64,000 nucleotides of DNA from Flavobacterium ardleyense (GCF_033547075.1 NZ_CP137891.1:1054001-1118000), one strand, 5' to 3'; counted from the first letter of the stretch, positions 45,160-54,479 are shown. Notes: generated by a model from the letters alone, not told the origin. Program-made: numbers and translations.

Positions 45160-45660
45160 TTATGCTTTGTTTTCTTTTTTAGAAGAGCAGCATTCTTTTT
45201 TTCCATCGTCTGAACATCCTTTTTTAGATTTAGTTTTTTTAGCTTTTGCTTTTTCTTGAGGAAAAAATGCTGCTTTATCACCCGAAGACTTTACGTTTTC
45301 TACTTTGTAAGTTTTTCCATCTGCAGATTTCTCAACAACTTGAATCAATTTTTCTGGAGATTGTTTTCCGTTGTCATACTCTACTGTTGCTGTTTTTGTG
45401 TCAAAGTCAACGGTGGCTTTTTGCACTCCGTCTAGCTTGCTAAGGTTTTCTTCAATAGTTTTTGCACAACCCATTGCGCAAGTCATGCCCGAGATGTCAA
45501 AGTTTGCTGTTTCGATTTTTCCGCTTGCTACTAAAGGCGTTTCTGTTGTTGCTTCTGTATCTGTAATTATTCCAGCTTCATTAGATGTAGCTGCGTCTTT
45601 ACAGCCTACAAAAAGGAGTCCTGCTACTGCTAATGAAAATAAAGTTTTTGTAATTGTCAT
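45160..45660 (-). CDS. Heavy-metal-associated (HMA) domain lipoprotein with Lys/Cys-rich tail
   Basis: This 166-residue lipoprotein has signal TLFSLAVAGLLFVGC (Cys20). An HMA domain at about 50-122 has the motif GMTCAMGCAKTIE (Cys61, Cys65; the usual motif is CxxC, here C-x3-C) and VQKATVDFDTKTATVEYD. The C-terminal 40 residues are very Lys-rich with a Cys cluster (KKGCSDDGKKECCSSKK). It probably binds copper or another soft metal in the periplasm. It is convergent with gldD and ends at the shared terminator. Confidence 0.85.
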   Translation of the reverse strand: MTITKTLFSLAVAGLLFVGCKDAATSNEAGIITDTEATTETPLVASGKIETANFDISGMTCAMGCAKTIEENLSKLDGVQKATVDFDTKTATVEYDNGKQSPEKLIQVVEKSADGKTYKVENVKSSGDKAAFFPQEKAKAKKTKSKKGCSDDGKKECCSSKKENKA

Positions 45661-45784
45661 TTTGATAAATTATTAATTATGGATAAAATTGTCTTAAGTT
45701 GAAATGTCAAACAAAAATACTAAATAAAGTATCGATGTCTCATAAAATTATTACAATTTTGCGCTCTCTAAAAAGCCGTTAAAA

Positions 45785-46651
45785 ATGGAACAGAAACACG
45801 CCAAGTGGATTCAACTTGTAATTCTCTCATTAATATGGGGAAGTTCGTTTATCCTGATGAAAAAAGGATTGTTAGGATTGAATCCGTTGCAGTTAGGATC
45901 ACTGCGAATTATATTTGCAGGCCTGTTTTTACTGGCCATTGGATATAAAAATTTACCAAAGATTCCACAAGGAAAATGGAAATTTCTTGCCTTAACAGCT
46001 TTCTGCGGAACATTTATGCCAGTTTATTTATTTGCATTAGCTCAAACCGAAATTGATAGCTCGGTAAGTGCGGTTCTTAACGCAACAACGCCCTTGGCAA
46101 CCTTGATACTGGGTGCTGCGGCATTTGGACTTTCTTTTACTAGAGCGCAAATAATAGGAGTAGTAATTGGACTTGGTGGAACACTATTATTGATTTTGAA
46201 TGGTGCAATGAATCATCCCGAGCAAAATTATTACTATGCATTGCTAGTAGTTGTAGCCTCTATCGGGTATGCTTTAAATGTCAATTTTATTAAAAAGTAT
46301 TTGTCAGATATGCATCCGCTAACCATCTGCACCGGAAATTTTTTGACCTTGCTACTGCCTGCAACAATAGTATTATCTCTTTCAGGTTTCTTTCAAGTTG
46401 CCAATCAAGAAGTTGTACAGACATCTGTTATGTATATTGTGATTTTAGGAATAATAGGTACAGGAATGGCAAATTTGATATTTTTCAAATTAATTCAGAC
46501 CACCTCTCCGGTATTTGCAACTTCAGTGACTTATCTTATTCCAGTGGTGGCATTTTTCTGGGGAATGCTTGATGGTGAACTCTTTACGCCAACTCAGTTT
46601 GTAGGAGCTTTTATTATTCTTATTGGAGTTTATCTAGCGGGAAAGAAATAA
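45785..46651 (+). CDS. EamA/DMT family transporter
   Basis: This 288-residue protein has ten membrane helices in two EamA halves, with WGSSFILMKKGL near the start and NATTPLATLILGAAAFG in the first half, and TSVTYLIPVVAFFWGMLDGE in the second. Drug/metabolite exporters of this type move amino acids or metabolites out of the cell; the substrate is unknown. It stands alone and ends at the terminator at 46665. Confidence 0.9.
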   Translation: MEQKHAKWIQLVILSLIWGSSFILMKKGLLGLNPLQLGSLRIIFAGLFLLAIGYKNLPKIPQGKWKFLALTAFCGTFMPVYLFALAQTEIDSSVSAVLNATTPLATLILGAAAFGLSFTRAQIIGVVIGLGGTLLLILNGAMNHPEQNYYYALLVVVASIGYALNVNFIKKYLSDMHPLTICTGNFLTLLLPATIVLSLSGFFQVANQEVVQTSVMYIVILGIIGTGMANLIFFKLIQTTSPVFATSVTYLIPVVAFFWGMLDGELFTPTQFVGAFIILIGVYLAGKK

Positions 46652-46664
46652 TTATCAATAAAAA

Positions 46665-46702
46665 ATAAAGCCCCGTCATTGCAATAATGACGGGGCTTTT
46701 TA
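46665..46702. terminator. Terminator between the DMT transporter and the M16 gene
   Basis: AAAGCCCCGTCATT and AATGACGGGGCTTT form a 14-bp stem with a 5-nt loop, T- and A-runs on both sides. Both convergent genes can use it. Confidence 0.85.
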
Positions 46703-46722
46703 TTTAGGTAAGAACAGTTTTC

Positions 46723-48762
46723 TTATTTGAAATCCGCATCTGTAACACCTTCGTTAATTTTAACGTCAGTAACATTTAGTTCGATATCAATACCAACATT
46801 CATAGACATTTTGTAAGGAATTTTGATGTCTTTAACCTTTCTATAATCATCATAGGAAGTTGTCTGAGTCATCTTTTGAGTTCCTTGCTCGATAGTTTGA
46901 GATTCTGCAACTTTAAGTCCAGTTGTTACATCATAATAGCGAGTAGTTTTACCGTCAACAAGAACGTAAACATCTTTTCCGTCCATCATCTCGATGCCTG
47001 TTAATTTGGCCGAATTGATAGCAGGAGCAAGTTCTTGAAAGATAGTAGTGCCAGCTTTTTTCTCCGCAAATTCTTCGGCACTAAGATCTCTGCGCTGTCC
47101 TTGCTGTTCTGAGTAAGCACCCTTCTCGTTCACAACTTGTTTCATCATCGTCATTCCCATCGCTTTCATTTCTACCATTTGCTTGTTGGTAGCTGTAGTT
47201 TTGGTGATCAATTCAAGTGGCGTTCCTTGCACAGTTCCTGAAGCCACTATCGTTAGAGATTTTACAGCTTTCAGTGCTTTTTCTCCTCCAATTGCTTTGA
47301 TATAATTGTCTACCACAGTCTTTGCAGTTACGCCAGTAGGAACTTCCTTTTTGCTAACTGGCTTGTCAATTGGATTACCGTATTTGTCAAAGTAGAACAT
47401 TGGAATCTTTAATTTTTCTAAACCAGGTCCAATTTCAGAAGCTTTACCAACTACTACAATTCTTGTGTTATCAGTTAAGAAATATTTGTTTGCAACTCTC
47501 ATTACATCTTCTGCGGTTACGGCATTGATGTTTTTAATGTAGTTTTCGTAAAAATCTGCAGGAAGATTTTCTGTTTCGATATTCAATGCATAGCGCGCAA
47601 CAGTTTGTGGCTTTTCGATTTGCATTACAAAACGTCCGATATATCCAGCTTTCACACTTTTTAATGTTTCCGGATCTACCTTATCTGTACGAATTCTTTT
47701 TAATTCTTTTACAAATTCAACCACTGCACTATCTGTTACGGCGTTTCGAACTTGAGATGAAGATCTAAATTTGCCCACATAGCGGCTTCCGCCAATTGCA
47801 GAACGTGCACCATAAGTCCAACCGTGAGCTTCACGAAGATTCATGTTTAGGTAACTATTAAAATCGCCTCCTAAAACTTGATTTGCAACAAGAACTGGAA
47901 AGTAATCTTTGCTATTCATTTCAAGTTTTACAGTATTCACAAGACCAATTTCAGACTGAACTGCATTAGGCATGTCAACTAAGTTGATTTGAGTATATTG
48001 AACGTTTAATGGATCAGCGTAAGATTGGTTTGGTGCTTCAGCTTTTCTCCAAGATCCAAACAGTTTTTCGACCATCTTTTTGGTGTCTTTGAATTTTACA
48101 TCTCCAACTACAATCAGGTACGCGTTTCCTGGTACAAAATATTCAGAATAAAATTTCTTAACATCGGCAAGAGATACATTTGATAATGTCTCTTCGCTTA
48201 CATATTCACCATACGGATGATTTTTTCCAAAGGCCAATACATCTGTCACTCTAGAAGATACTGCCGGAACACTTTTTTCTTGAGATTTCAATCCTTCGAT
48301 AAATTTGGCTTTAGATTTATCTAATTCTTCTTGAGTAAATTCGGTGTAAAGTGCTCCTTCGGCCATTAATTCCAGAATTCTTTTAGAATATCTAGAAAGC
48401 CCACTTGCACTTGCGCCGTTAATACTAAAATTGATATCAGCACCTAAAAAATCTACTTCTTCATTGAAAGCATCTTTTGTGATACTTTTTGAGCCGCTAC
48501 CCATTATGCTTCCAGTAAGTTCAGAAACTCCTTTTTTTGATCCTTCGGCATACGGCGCAGTATCTATAGTAAGGTTGTAAACCACTCTTGGAAGTTTATG
48601 ATTTTCTACGACCATTACCTTTAAACCATTTGGCAAACTAAAAGTTTGAGGCTTTTTGATATTGATAGTAGGAGATGGACCCGGAGTGGGCATCGGTCTG
48701 TCTTGTGCTTGCATAATTAAGGTTAAAAACAGGCTTGAGAATACTATTATTATTTTTTTCAT
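46723..48762 (-). CDS. M16 family protein, inactive-type subunit with a LolA-like C-terminal domain
   Basis: This 679-residue protein has signal peptide MKKIIIVFSSLFLTLIMQA. The first two thirds are insulinase-like domains: YNLTIDTAPYAEGSKKGVSE lies where active M16 proteins carry HxxEH, and the motif is absent. It keeps the second half R-Y pair in GWTYGARSAIGGSRYVG. Residues about 465-679 (VVDNYIKAIGGEKALKAVKSL...) form a LolA-like beta domain. It lies 12 nt downstream of the active subunit and is probably its partner. Confidence 0.85.
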   Translation of the reverse strand: MKKIIIVFSSLFLTLIMQAQDRPMPTPGPSPTINIKKPQTFSLPNGLKVMVVENHKLPRVVYNLTIDTAPYAEGSKKGVSELTGSIMGSGSKSITKDAFNEEVDFLGADINFSINGASASGLSRYSKRILELMAEGALYTEFTQEELDKSKAKFIEGLKSQEKSVPAVSSRVTDVLAFGKNHPYGEYVSEETLSNVSLADVKKFYSEYFVPGNAYLIVVGDVKFKDTKKMVEKLFGSWRKAEAPNQSYADPLNVQYTQINLVDMPNAVQSEIGLVNTVKLEMNSKDYFPVLVANQVLGGDFNSYLNMNLREAHGWTYGARSAIGGSRYVGKFRSSSQVRNAVTDSAVVEFVKELKRIRTDKVDPETLKSVKAGYIGRFVMQIEKPQTVARYALNIETENLPADFYENYIKNINAVTAEDVMRVANKYFLTDNTRIVVVGKASEIGPGLEKLKIPMFYFDKYGNPIDKPVSKKEVPTGVTAKTVVDNYIKAIGGEKALKAVKSLTIVASGTVQGTPLELITKTTATNKQMVEMKAMGMTMMKQVVNEKGAYSEQQGQRRDLSAEEFAEKKAGTTIFQELAPAINSAKLTGIEMMDGKDVYVLVDGKTTRYYDVTTGLKVAESQTIEQGTQKMTQTTSYDDYRKVKDIKIPYKMSMNVGIDIELNVTDVKINEGVTDADFK

Positions 48763-48774
48763 GACTTTTAAATC

Positions 48775-50103
48775 TTAGTTTTGAGCTTTATCTTTCGCAG
48801 GAACATAATTTAATATCAATCTCTGATTAGGATTTAGATATTTTTTTGCTGCCTCACGAATCTCTTCTCTAGTTATTGAATGATACATATCAACTTCTGT
48901 ATTAATAAGATTTACATCTCCATACAACATATAATAAGTCGCTAAATTATCTGCAACTCCTTCTACAGAAGCATTTGCTTGCACAAATTGATTGTCAAAT
49001 TTGTTTTTAAGCATTTGCAAATCTCTTTCAGAAATTAAGTCTGTCTGTAGTTTTACGATTTCGGTGTCAATTTCTTTCTGAAGATCTTCGGCTGTAAATG
49101 GAGATTGAGGAAGTCCATATACGATATATGTCCCGTAATCTTCTTGTCCGTACATAAAGGCACCAATTTGAAGAGCCATTTTCTTTTCGTCAACGATTTT
49201 TTTGTAAAGTTTAGAACTTTTCCCATCGCTCAGATAAGAAGATACCATATCTAAAACTCTAGCATCACGCGTCTTCATCGAAGGCGTTCGGTACGAATTT
49301 ACCAACATTGGAATTTGAATGTTGTTGTCCTCGTGCGTAGCATGAATAGTTTTGGTAATTGGTGCTTCTACAAAAGTTTCTCTTTTAATATCTGCACCTC
49401 TCTTGATAGGTCCAAAATATTTCTGAATCCATTCTTTAGTTTTCGGAATATTGTTGAGGTCGCCAGCAACCACTAGTACAGCATTATTAGGTACATAGAA
49501 TTTTTTATTAAATGCTTGAAATTCTTCAAGAGTTGCGGCATCTAAGTGATCCATAGATCCGATTGTTGTCCAACGGTATGGGTGGTTTTTAAACATTTGT
49601 CTTTTTACAGCAGGAATCAATTCGCCGTAAGGACTGTTATCGTAACGAAGTCTTTTCTCTTCTTTTACAACTTCATTTTGGGTATTAACACCAATTTGAT
49701 TGATAACAGGATGCATTAGTCTCTCAGACTCCATCCACAAGCCTAGTTCAAGATTGTTGGAAGGAAAAACTTCGTAGTAATAGGTTCTATCTTCGGTAGT
49801 GTTGGCGTTGTTAACGCCACCATTAGAAGTTACAATTTTAAACCATTCGCCACGACCGATATTTTTGGTACCTTCAAATAATAAGTGCTCAAAAAAGTGT
49901 GCAAACCCTGTGCGTTCTGGGTTTTCGTCTTTTGCACCTACATGGTACATTACAGATGTGATTACAACCGGAGCAGATGGATCATTATGCAAAATTACGT
50001 GCATGCCATTGTCTAAGTCATATTCCTCAAAAGCTACTTTCTGAGCAGATGCAGTAGCACTTAGTGCAAGCACAGCAGTTAAAGCCATTAATGAATTTTT
50101 CAT
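48775..50103 (-). CDS. M16 family zinc peptidase, active subunit
   Basis: This 442-residue protein has signal peptide MKNSLMALTAVLALSATASA. The inverted zinc motif HFFEH is at residues 69-73 with a distal Glu in the following helix (VVKEEKRLRYDNSPYGEL). The second half has QIGAFMYGQEDYGTYIVYGLPQ. Together with the protein encoded 12 nt downstream, which lacks HxxEH, it should form a clamshell peptidase that degrades peptides in the periplasm. A TACATTTG -7 element is at 50162-50169 on the minus strand. Confidence 0.93.
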   Translation of the reverse strand: MKNSLMALTAVLALSATASAQKVAFEEYDLDNGMHVILHNDPSAPVVITSVMYHVGAKDENPERTGFAHFFEHLLFEGTKNIGRGEWFKIVTSNGGVNNANTTEDRTYYYEVFPSNNLELGLWMESERLMHPVINQIGVNTQNEVVKEEKRLRYDNSPYGELIPAVKRQMFKNHPYRWTTIGSMDHLDAATLEEFQAFNKKFYVPNNAVLVVAGDLNNIPKTKEWIQKYFGPIKRGADIKRETFVEAPITKTIHATHEDNNIQIPMLVNSYRTPSMKTRDARVLDMVSSYLSDGKSSKLYKKIVDEKKMALQIGAFMYGQEDYGTYIVYGLPQSPFTAEDLQKEIDTEIVKLQTDLISERDLQMLKNKFDNQFVQANASVEGVADNLATYYMLYGDVNLINTEVDMYHSITREEIREAAKKYLNPNQRLILNYVPAKDKAQN

Positions 50104-50261
50104 AAAAGTTAATAATTAAGTGTTTGGTATAATAAGTCTACATTTAAGTAGTTTGTTACAACAAATGTACTTTTTTTAGTTTAATTAATAATTGAACTTT
50201 GACTTTTAGACTATTAAGATGTAAAAAAACAAGAAAAATAAATTTTATTTTTTGATCGCTA

Positions 50262-50291
50262 TTGTATGCATAATATTAATTTGTATATTTG
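50262..50291 (+). promoter_or_regulatory. Promoter of rplU-rpmA
   Basis: TTG at 50262-50264, a 19-nt spacer and TATATTTG at 50284-50291. Transcription would start about 28 nt before the rplU ATG at 50325. Confidence 0.6.
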
Positions 50292-50324
50292 CAGCCATTT
50301 TATAATAACTTAAACATCATTGGT

Positions 50325-50720
50325 ATGTATGCAATCGTAGAGATAGCAGGGCAACAATTTAAAGTAAGCAAAGACTTAAAGGTTTACGTTCACCGTCTAG
50401 CAGACAAAGAAGGAGATGCAATTTCATTTGCAAAAGTTCTTTTGTTAGACGATAACGGTACAATCACTTTAGGCGCCCCAGCTATAGAAGGTGCTTCAGT
50501 AGAAGCAAAAGTACTTCAGCACTTAAAAGGAGACAAGGTAATTGTTTTCAAGAAAAAGAGAAGAAAAGGATACAAAAAGAAAAATGGTCACCGTCAGTAC
50601 TTGACTCAGATTCAAATTTCGGGTATTACATTTGCTGCTGCTAAGAAAACTGCTGCAAAAAGCGAGAAATCTGTAGAGGAAAAAGCTCCAAAGGCTAAAG
50701 CTGAAGCAAAAGCAGAATAA
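50325..50720 (+). CDS. rplU: 50S ribosomal protein L21 (bL21) with basic C-terminal tail
   Basis: This 131-residue protein starts MYAIVEIAGQQFKVSKD, the L21 N-terminus, and has IVFKKKRRKGYKKKNGHRQYLTQI, the rRNA-binding signature. L21 has about 103 residues; the extra 28 (Ala/Lys/Glu-rich, ending KAKAEAKAE) form a low-complexity tail that is common in Flavobacteria as I recall. It is followed by rpmA after 25 nt, the usual pair. Confidence 0.96.
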   Translation: MYAIVEIAGQQFKVSKDLKVYVHRLADKEGDAISFAKVLLLDDNGTITLGAPAIEGASVEAKVLQHLKGDKVIVFKKKRRKGYKKKNGHRQYLTQIQISGITFAAAKKTAAKSEKSVEEKAPKAKAEAKAE

Positions 50721-50745
50721 TATTAACAAATAAAAATTATACGTC

Positions 50746-51006
50746 ATGGCTCACAAGAAAGGTGTCGGTAGTTCGAAGAATGGTAGAGAATCAGAATCAA
50801 AACGTCTAGGCGTTAAGATTTACGGAGGACAAGCTGCTATTGCTGGGAACATCATCGTAAGACAAAGAGGTTCAAAACATAATCCAGGAGAAAACGTTTA
50901 CATTAGTAAAGATCATACTTTACATGCAAGAGTTGATGGAGTTGTTATGTTCCAAAAGAAAAAAGACAATAAATCATTCGTATCTATCCTTCCTTTCGAA
51001 GCATAG
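50746..51006 (+). CDS. rpmA: 50S ribosomal protein L27 (bL27)
   Basis: This 86-residue protein starts [19 protein letters not shown] and has [25 protein letters not shown], the L27 signature near the peptidyl-transferase centre. It is the second gene of the rplU-rpmA unit and ends at the terminator at 51029. Confidence 0.97.
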   Translation: MAHKKGVGSSKNGRESESKRLGVKIYGGQAAIAGNIIVRQRGSKHNPGENVYISKDHTLHARVDGVVMFQKKKDNKSFVSILPFEA

Positions 51007-51028
51007 TTCCTTTGAATTATAACATATA

Positions 51029-51056
51029 AAAGCCCGCAATTTGCGGGCTTTTTTTG
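51029..51056 (+). terminator. Terminator of rplU-rpmA
   Basis: AAGCCCGCAA and TTGCGGGCTT form a tight hairpin followed by seven T, 25 nt past the rpmA stop. Confidence 0.85.
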
Positions 51057-51169
51057 TGGAATAAAATGAGATTTGCTTTTGGAACAACTTCCCAAATTAA
51101 ATTCAAATTTTTATTTGGGCGAGACCTTCGCCAGAACGTTTTCGGTAAACTTCAAATAATCATGTGGCT

Positions 51170-51262
51170 CAGGTCGGGCTGTCTGTTCCCAATCTTTATT
51201 TTAGCATTTGCTCCGCAAAGCCACAATAAAGGATTTGCACGACCATCCCTCTCGCAAAACCG
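51170..51262 (-). repeat. Interspersed hairpin repeat, copy F
   Basis: On the plus strand it reads CGGGCTGT, about ten bases later AATCTTTATT, a hairpin stretch with TTTGC / GCAAA, then AATAAAGGAT, and CCATCCCTCTCGC. The landmarks and their order match the element at 266-402, with opposite arms diverged. No coding sequence. Confidence 0.5.
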
Positions 51263-51523
51263 AATTCTAATAACTAATTGTTATCGAGTAAGTGTCAAGA
51301 AAAAATGAAATTTTGCAAAAACGGCATCATCCAAATCAGTTGATTGATTAAAGTTGCATTCACCAACTTCAATTTTATTCTGATAAAAGTTAATTGGAAA
51401 TAGAAGCCCATACTTTGGATTCCTCCGGTTACCATATCGACTCATGTTTCTTGAATAGTTGAATTTCTAAAATTTCTAAAATCTTTCAATCTTTTAATCT
51501 TTGAATCTTTCAATTGTCAGCCA

Positions 51524-51549
51524 AAAAACCCCGCTCTCGCAGGGTTTCT
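51524..51549 (-). terminator. Terminator of the coiled-coil lipoprotein
   Basis: Minus strand AAACCC / GGGTTT arms with a loop of about 10 nt and a T-run, 3 nt past the stop of the gene at 51553. Confidence 0.6.
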
Positions 51550-51552
51550 AAT

Positions 51553-51948
51553 TTATTTAATTTTAGCTTTCTCTAAAGCTTCATTATAATTTTCTTTGGA
51601 TTTCTCACCTGCACGGTCAATAGCGTCACTGGTCTTTTGACCTGCTTCTTCAAAACTTGCTTTGGTGCGTTCCCATGCCATTTTAGCGTCATCTGCCACC
51701 TTTTGTGCAGCCACTTCGGCCTTAGCATCGCCTCGATCCTTTGCCTCTTGCAATTCGCGTTCAGCGTTTTTCAATTTTAATTCGGCACTTTCTAGTCGTG
51801 GATCGTAATTCTGCTCAGTTGTCGTAGTTGTAGTAACAGTCGTTCCCATTGGATCAGAATCAATTGTCGTTTCTTTTACTGTTTCTTTTTTACATGATGT
51901 TGTAAAAAGTAATCCCAAGATTGCAATTGAATAAATTAATTTTCTCAT
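51553..51948 (-). CDS. Coiled-coil lipoprotein of unknown function
   Basis: This 131-residue lipoprotein has signal MRKLIYSIAILGLLFTTSC (Cys19). A Thr-rich stretch (TTVTTTTTT) is followed by a long charged coiled-coil from about residue 48 to 130 with heptads (LKNAERELQEAKDRGDAKAEVAAQKVADDAKM). It ends in LEKAKIK. The shape suggests a periplasmic spacer or cell-envelope structural lipoprotein. It is monocistronic, and a gap of 380 bases lies upstream. Confidence 0.75.
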   Translation of the reverse strand: MRKLIYSIAILGLLFTTSCKKETVKETTIDSDPMGTTVTTTTTTEQNYDPRLESAELKLKNAERELQEAKDRGDAKAEVAAQKVADDAKMAWERTKASFEEAGQKTSDAIDRAGEKSKENYNEALEKAKIK

Positions 51949-52110
51949 AATATTATAGATTTTTATTGGTTTATATCAAATGTATTAAAATTCTGTAAAT
52001 AATTACTGTTAAAAAATAAAGACGCTATTTTGTATACAATAGCAACTTAATGCTTTTTCTCAGGATTCAGATACAGAGCAAATTTAGAGGGAGTGTGGTT
52101 TAAATTTCTT

Positions 52111-52130
52111 ACATATTTATATAAATATGT
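52111..52130. promoter_or_regulatory. Perfect 20-bp palindrome, possible operator
   Basis: ACATATTTATATAAATATGT equals its own reverse complement over all 20 positions. Its AT-rich, symmetric form could bind a dimeric regulator or simply be a chance feature of AT-rich DNA. It is about 160 nt upstream of the coiled-coil lipoprotein gene and beyond the ahcY terminator. Confidence 0.3.
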
Positions 52131-52280
52131 TACTCATTGTTAAGTATGGAAATTCCATTTGAAAAGGGTGACCATTTATAATTGATTAAGTATTTTTCTT
52201 AGCAATAGCAGTTTATTTAATATCTCATTTTTTTTTAAATTTATGCTACTAGGGTAAATTTTTACAGAAGAGAGCGCAAA

Positions 52281-52308
52281 AAAAGCCTTTGCAATTGCAA
52301 AGGCTTTT
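52281..52308 (-). terminator. Terminator of ahcY
   Basis: A perfect palindrome of 28 nt (arms AAAAGCCTTTGCAA and TTGCAAAGGCTTTT) with an added T-run on the minus strand. It lies 22 nt past the ahcY stop. Confidence 0.85.
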
Positions 52309-52330
52309 CCAATAAAAATATATCGATAAA

Positions 52331-53653
52331 CTAGTATCTGTAGTATTCTGGTTTATATGGCCCTTTTACGTCAACACCTATATAAGCCGCTTGATCATCT
52401 CTCAAAGTTTCAAGCTCAACTCCTAATTTTGCAAGGTGCAAAGCAGCAACTTTCTCATCAAGGTGCTTTGGCAACATGTATACGTCATTATTATAGTTAG
52501 CAGAATTTTTCCACAATTCAATTTGAGCTAAAGTCTGATTTGTAAAAGAGTTACTCATTACAAAACTAGGATGTCCTGTAGCACAACCTAGATTTACTAA
52601 ACGGCCTTCGGCAAGAATGATAATATCTTTTCCGTCGATCGTATATTTGTCAACCTGTGGCTTGATTTCGTCTTTTGATGCACCGTGGTTTTTGTTTAAC
52701 CAAGCCATATCAATTTCGTTGTCAAAGTGACCAATATTACAAACGATCACTTTGTCTTTCATTTGCTCAAAGTGAGATCCTTGAACAATATCTTTATTTC
52801 CTGTAGTTGTAATGATAATATCAGCATTTCCAACAACAGTATTTAGTTTCTTAACTTCAAATCCGTCCATTGCCGCTTGAAGCGCACAAATTGGATCAAT
52901 TTCAGTTACTGTAACTATCGATCCAGCTCCTTTAAACGATGCTGCAGTTCCTTTTCCTACGTCTCCGTATCCACAAACTACAACTCTTTTTCCTGCAAGC
53001 ATAATATCTGTTGCACGTCTTACCGCATCTACAGCACTTTCTTTACAACCGTATTTATTGTCAAATTTCGATTTTGTAACCGAGTCATTTACGTTAATTG
53101 CTGGCATTGGTAATGTTCCAGCTTTTACTCTTTCGTAAAGTCTGTGAACTCCAGTGGTAGTTTCTTCAGAAAGTCCTTTGATTCCTGCAACAAGTTCTGG
53201 ATAACGGTCAAAAACCATATTGGTAAGATCTCCACCATCATCAAGAATCATATTTAGAGGTTGACGGTCTTCGCCAAAAAATAATGTTTGCTCGATACAC
53301 CAGTCAAAATCTTCTTCGTTAAGACCTTTCCAAGCGTACACTTGAATTCCAGCTGCTGCAATTGCTGCTGCTGCTTGATCTTGAGTCGAAAATATATTAC
53401 AAGACGACCAAGTAACTTCTGCGCCAAGGGCAATAAGGGTTTCGATAAGAACAGCAGTCTGAATCGTCATGTGCAGACATCCTGCAATACGAGCTCCTTT
53501 AAGTGGTTGTTCGTTTTTATATTCTGATCTAAGTGCCATTAAGCCTGGCATTTCTGCTTCGGCAAGTTCAATTTCTTTTCTTCCCCATGCTGCTAGAGAA
53601 ATATCTTTTACTTTGAAAGCCACGAAAGGCATTGTAGTTGTCTTTGTACTCAT
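52331..53653 (-). CDS. ahcY: Adenosylhomocysteinase
   Basis: This 440-residue enzyme has the SAH hydrolase motifs: [46 protein letters not shown], and the NAD site [20 protein letters not shown] (GxGxxGxG). Near the end are [15 protein letters not shown] and the terminal KPEYYRY. It splits S-adenosylhomocysteine to adenosine and homocysteine, using bound NAD, and restores the methylation cycle. It is monocistronic and ends at the palindrome terminator. Confidence 0.97.
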   Translation of the reverse strand: MSTKTTTMPFVAFKVKDISLAAWGRKEIELAEAEMPGLMALRSEYKNEQPLKGARIAGCLHMTIQTAVLIETLIALGAEVTWSSCNIFSTQDQAAAAIAAAGIQVYAWKGLNEEDFDWCIEQTLFFGEDRQPLNMILDDGGDLTNMVFDRYPELVAGIKGLSEETTTGVHRLYERVKAGTLPMPAINVNDSVTKSKFDNKYGCKESAVDAVRRATDIMLAGKRVVVCGYGDVGKGTAASFKGAGSIVTVTEIDPICALQAAMDGFEVKKLNTVVGNADIIITTTGNKDIVQGSHFEQMKDKVIVCNIGHFDNEIDMAWLNKNHGASKDEIKPQVDKYTIDGKDIIILAEGRLVNLGCATGHPSFVMSNSFTNQTLAQIELWKNSANYNNDVYMLPKHLDEKVAALHLAKLGVELETLRDDQAAYIGVDVKGPYKPEYYRY

Positions 53654-53819
53654 GAATTTGTTATATTTGTGATATAAAATGAGTGCAAATTTACGGAATT
53701 CTTTTTAGTTATTGTGCTGAATAAGATTTATTTAAGATTGTTCTCCTTCCGTATCTTTTGCGTAATTTAAGGGTGCAATTTTTTCAAGAACTCTAATAAT
53801 CAATAATCTAAAAACAATT

Positions 53820-54467
53820 ATGCCTTTATATAAAATTATAAATCATTCAATTCACACCACTATTTATGTATGGCGAATTGAAGAAACTTCTCTTGACTTA
53901 TTTGATAGTATTGTAATCGCCGATAAGTCGGTAGTCCGACTTTCTGACATGAAATCAGATTTACATAGACGTGGGTTTTTGAGTGTTCGAATGCTTTTGC
54001 AAGAAGCCGGATATAATGATAATGATCTTTCCTATGACGATTTAGGCAAGCCACACCTTTCAGATGGTAAGCACATATCAATTACGCACTCGCATCACTT
54101 TTCAGCAATCGTGGTGAGCGATGTTCAGGTGGGAATTGACATGGAGAAAATACGCGAGAAAATAGCGGTGATTGCGCCGCGATTTATGGAAGAGAATTTT
54201 GAGTTTCCAGACAAGAAAGATCCAGAATATATCAAGAAACTTACTGCCCTTTGGGGTGTGAAGGAATGTATTTTCAAAATAAGGAATGAAGCGGGTATTA
54301 GTTTTCGAAATCACATTAAGGTAGATCCTTTTGATATGCTTTCACAAAATGGCCTCGCACACCTTCACTTTCAAGGAATAAATCAGGCCTTTCAGATGCA
54401 TTTCGTACAAGTGCAGAATTTTATGCTAGTGTACGCTTTCGAAAAAGAAATAATGCTGCTCAACTAA
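53820..54467 (+). CDS. 4'-phosphopantetheinyl transferase superfamily protein
   Basis: This 215-residue protein has the Sfp-type motifs: DDLGKPHL, ISITHSHHFSAIVVS, VGIDMEKIREKI (Asp107, Glu109, the metal ligands), and ALWGVKECIFK (Trp-x3-Glu-x3-Lys; Lys153). It transfers phosphopantetheine from CoA to carrier proteins. In Bacteroidetes this gene type often stands with GGGP synthase, as here, 12 nt upstream. It is the first gene of a five-gene run ending with arfB. Confidence 0.88.
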   Translation: MPLYKIINHSIHTTIYVWRIEETSLDLFDSIVIADKSVVRLSDMKSDLHRRGFLSVRMLLQEAGYNDNDLSYDDLGKPHLSDGKHISITHSHHFSAIVVSDVQVGIDMEKIREKIAVIAPRFMEENFEFPDKKDPEYIKKLTALWGVKECIFKIRNEAGISFRNHIKVDPFDMLSQNGLAHLHFQGINQAFQMHFVQVQNFMLVYAFEKEIMLLN

Positions 54468-54479
54468 AATTTAAAGACT

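Larger units (their letters stand above)
51007..51552. other. Non-coding gap with terminators and one interspersed repeat
   Basis: This gap of about 545 bases holds the rpmA terminator, copy F of the interspersed repeat, an A/T-rich low-complexity stretch of CTTTNAAT-like units at about 51462-51516, and the terminator of the coiled-coil lipoprotein. I see no gene. A 84-codon frame across the repeat is spurious. Confidence 0.55.
51949..52330. other. Non-coding gap with a perfect 20-bp palindrome
   Basis: No gene is visible. The stretch holds a perfect palindrome at 52111-52130, a shorter palindrome TTGTATACAA near 52030 and the ahcY terminator at 52281. The rest is AT-rich. Confidence 0.5.

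Noticed and set aside
51054..51308. 84-codon frame on the plus strand
   Set aside because: It spans the rpmA terminator tail and repeat copy F and has no recognisable domain.
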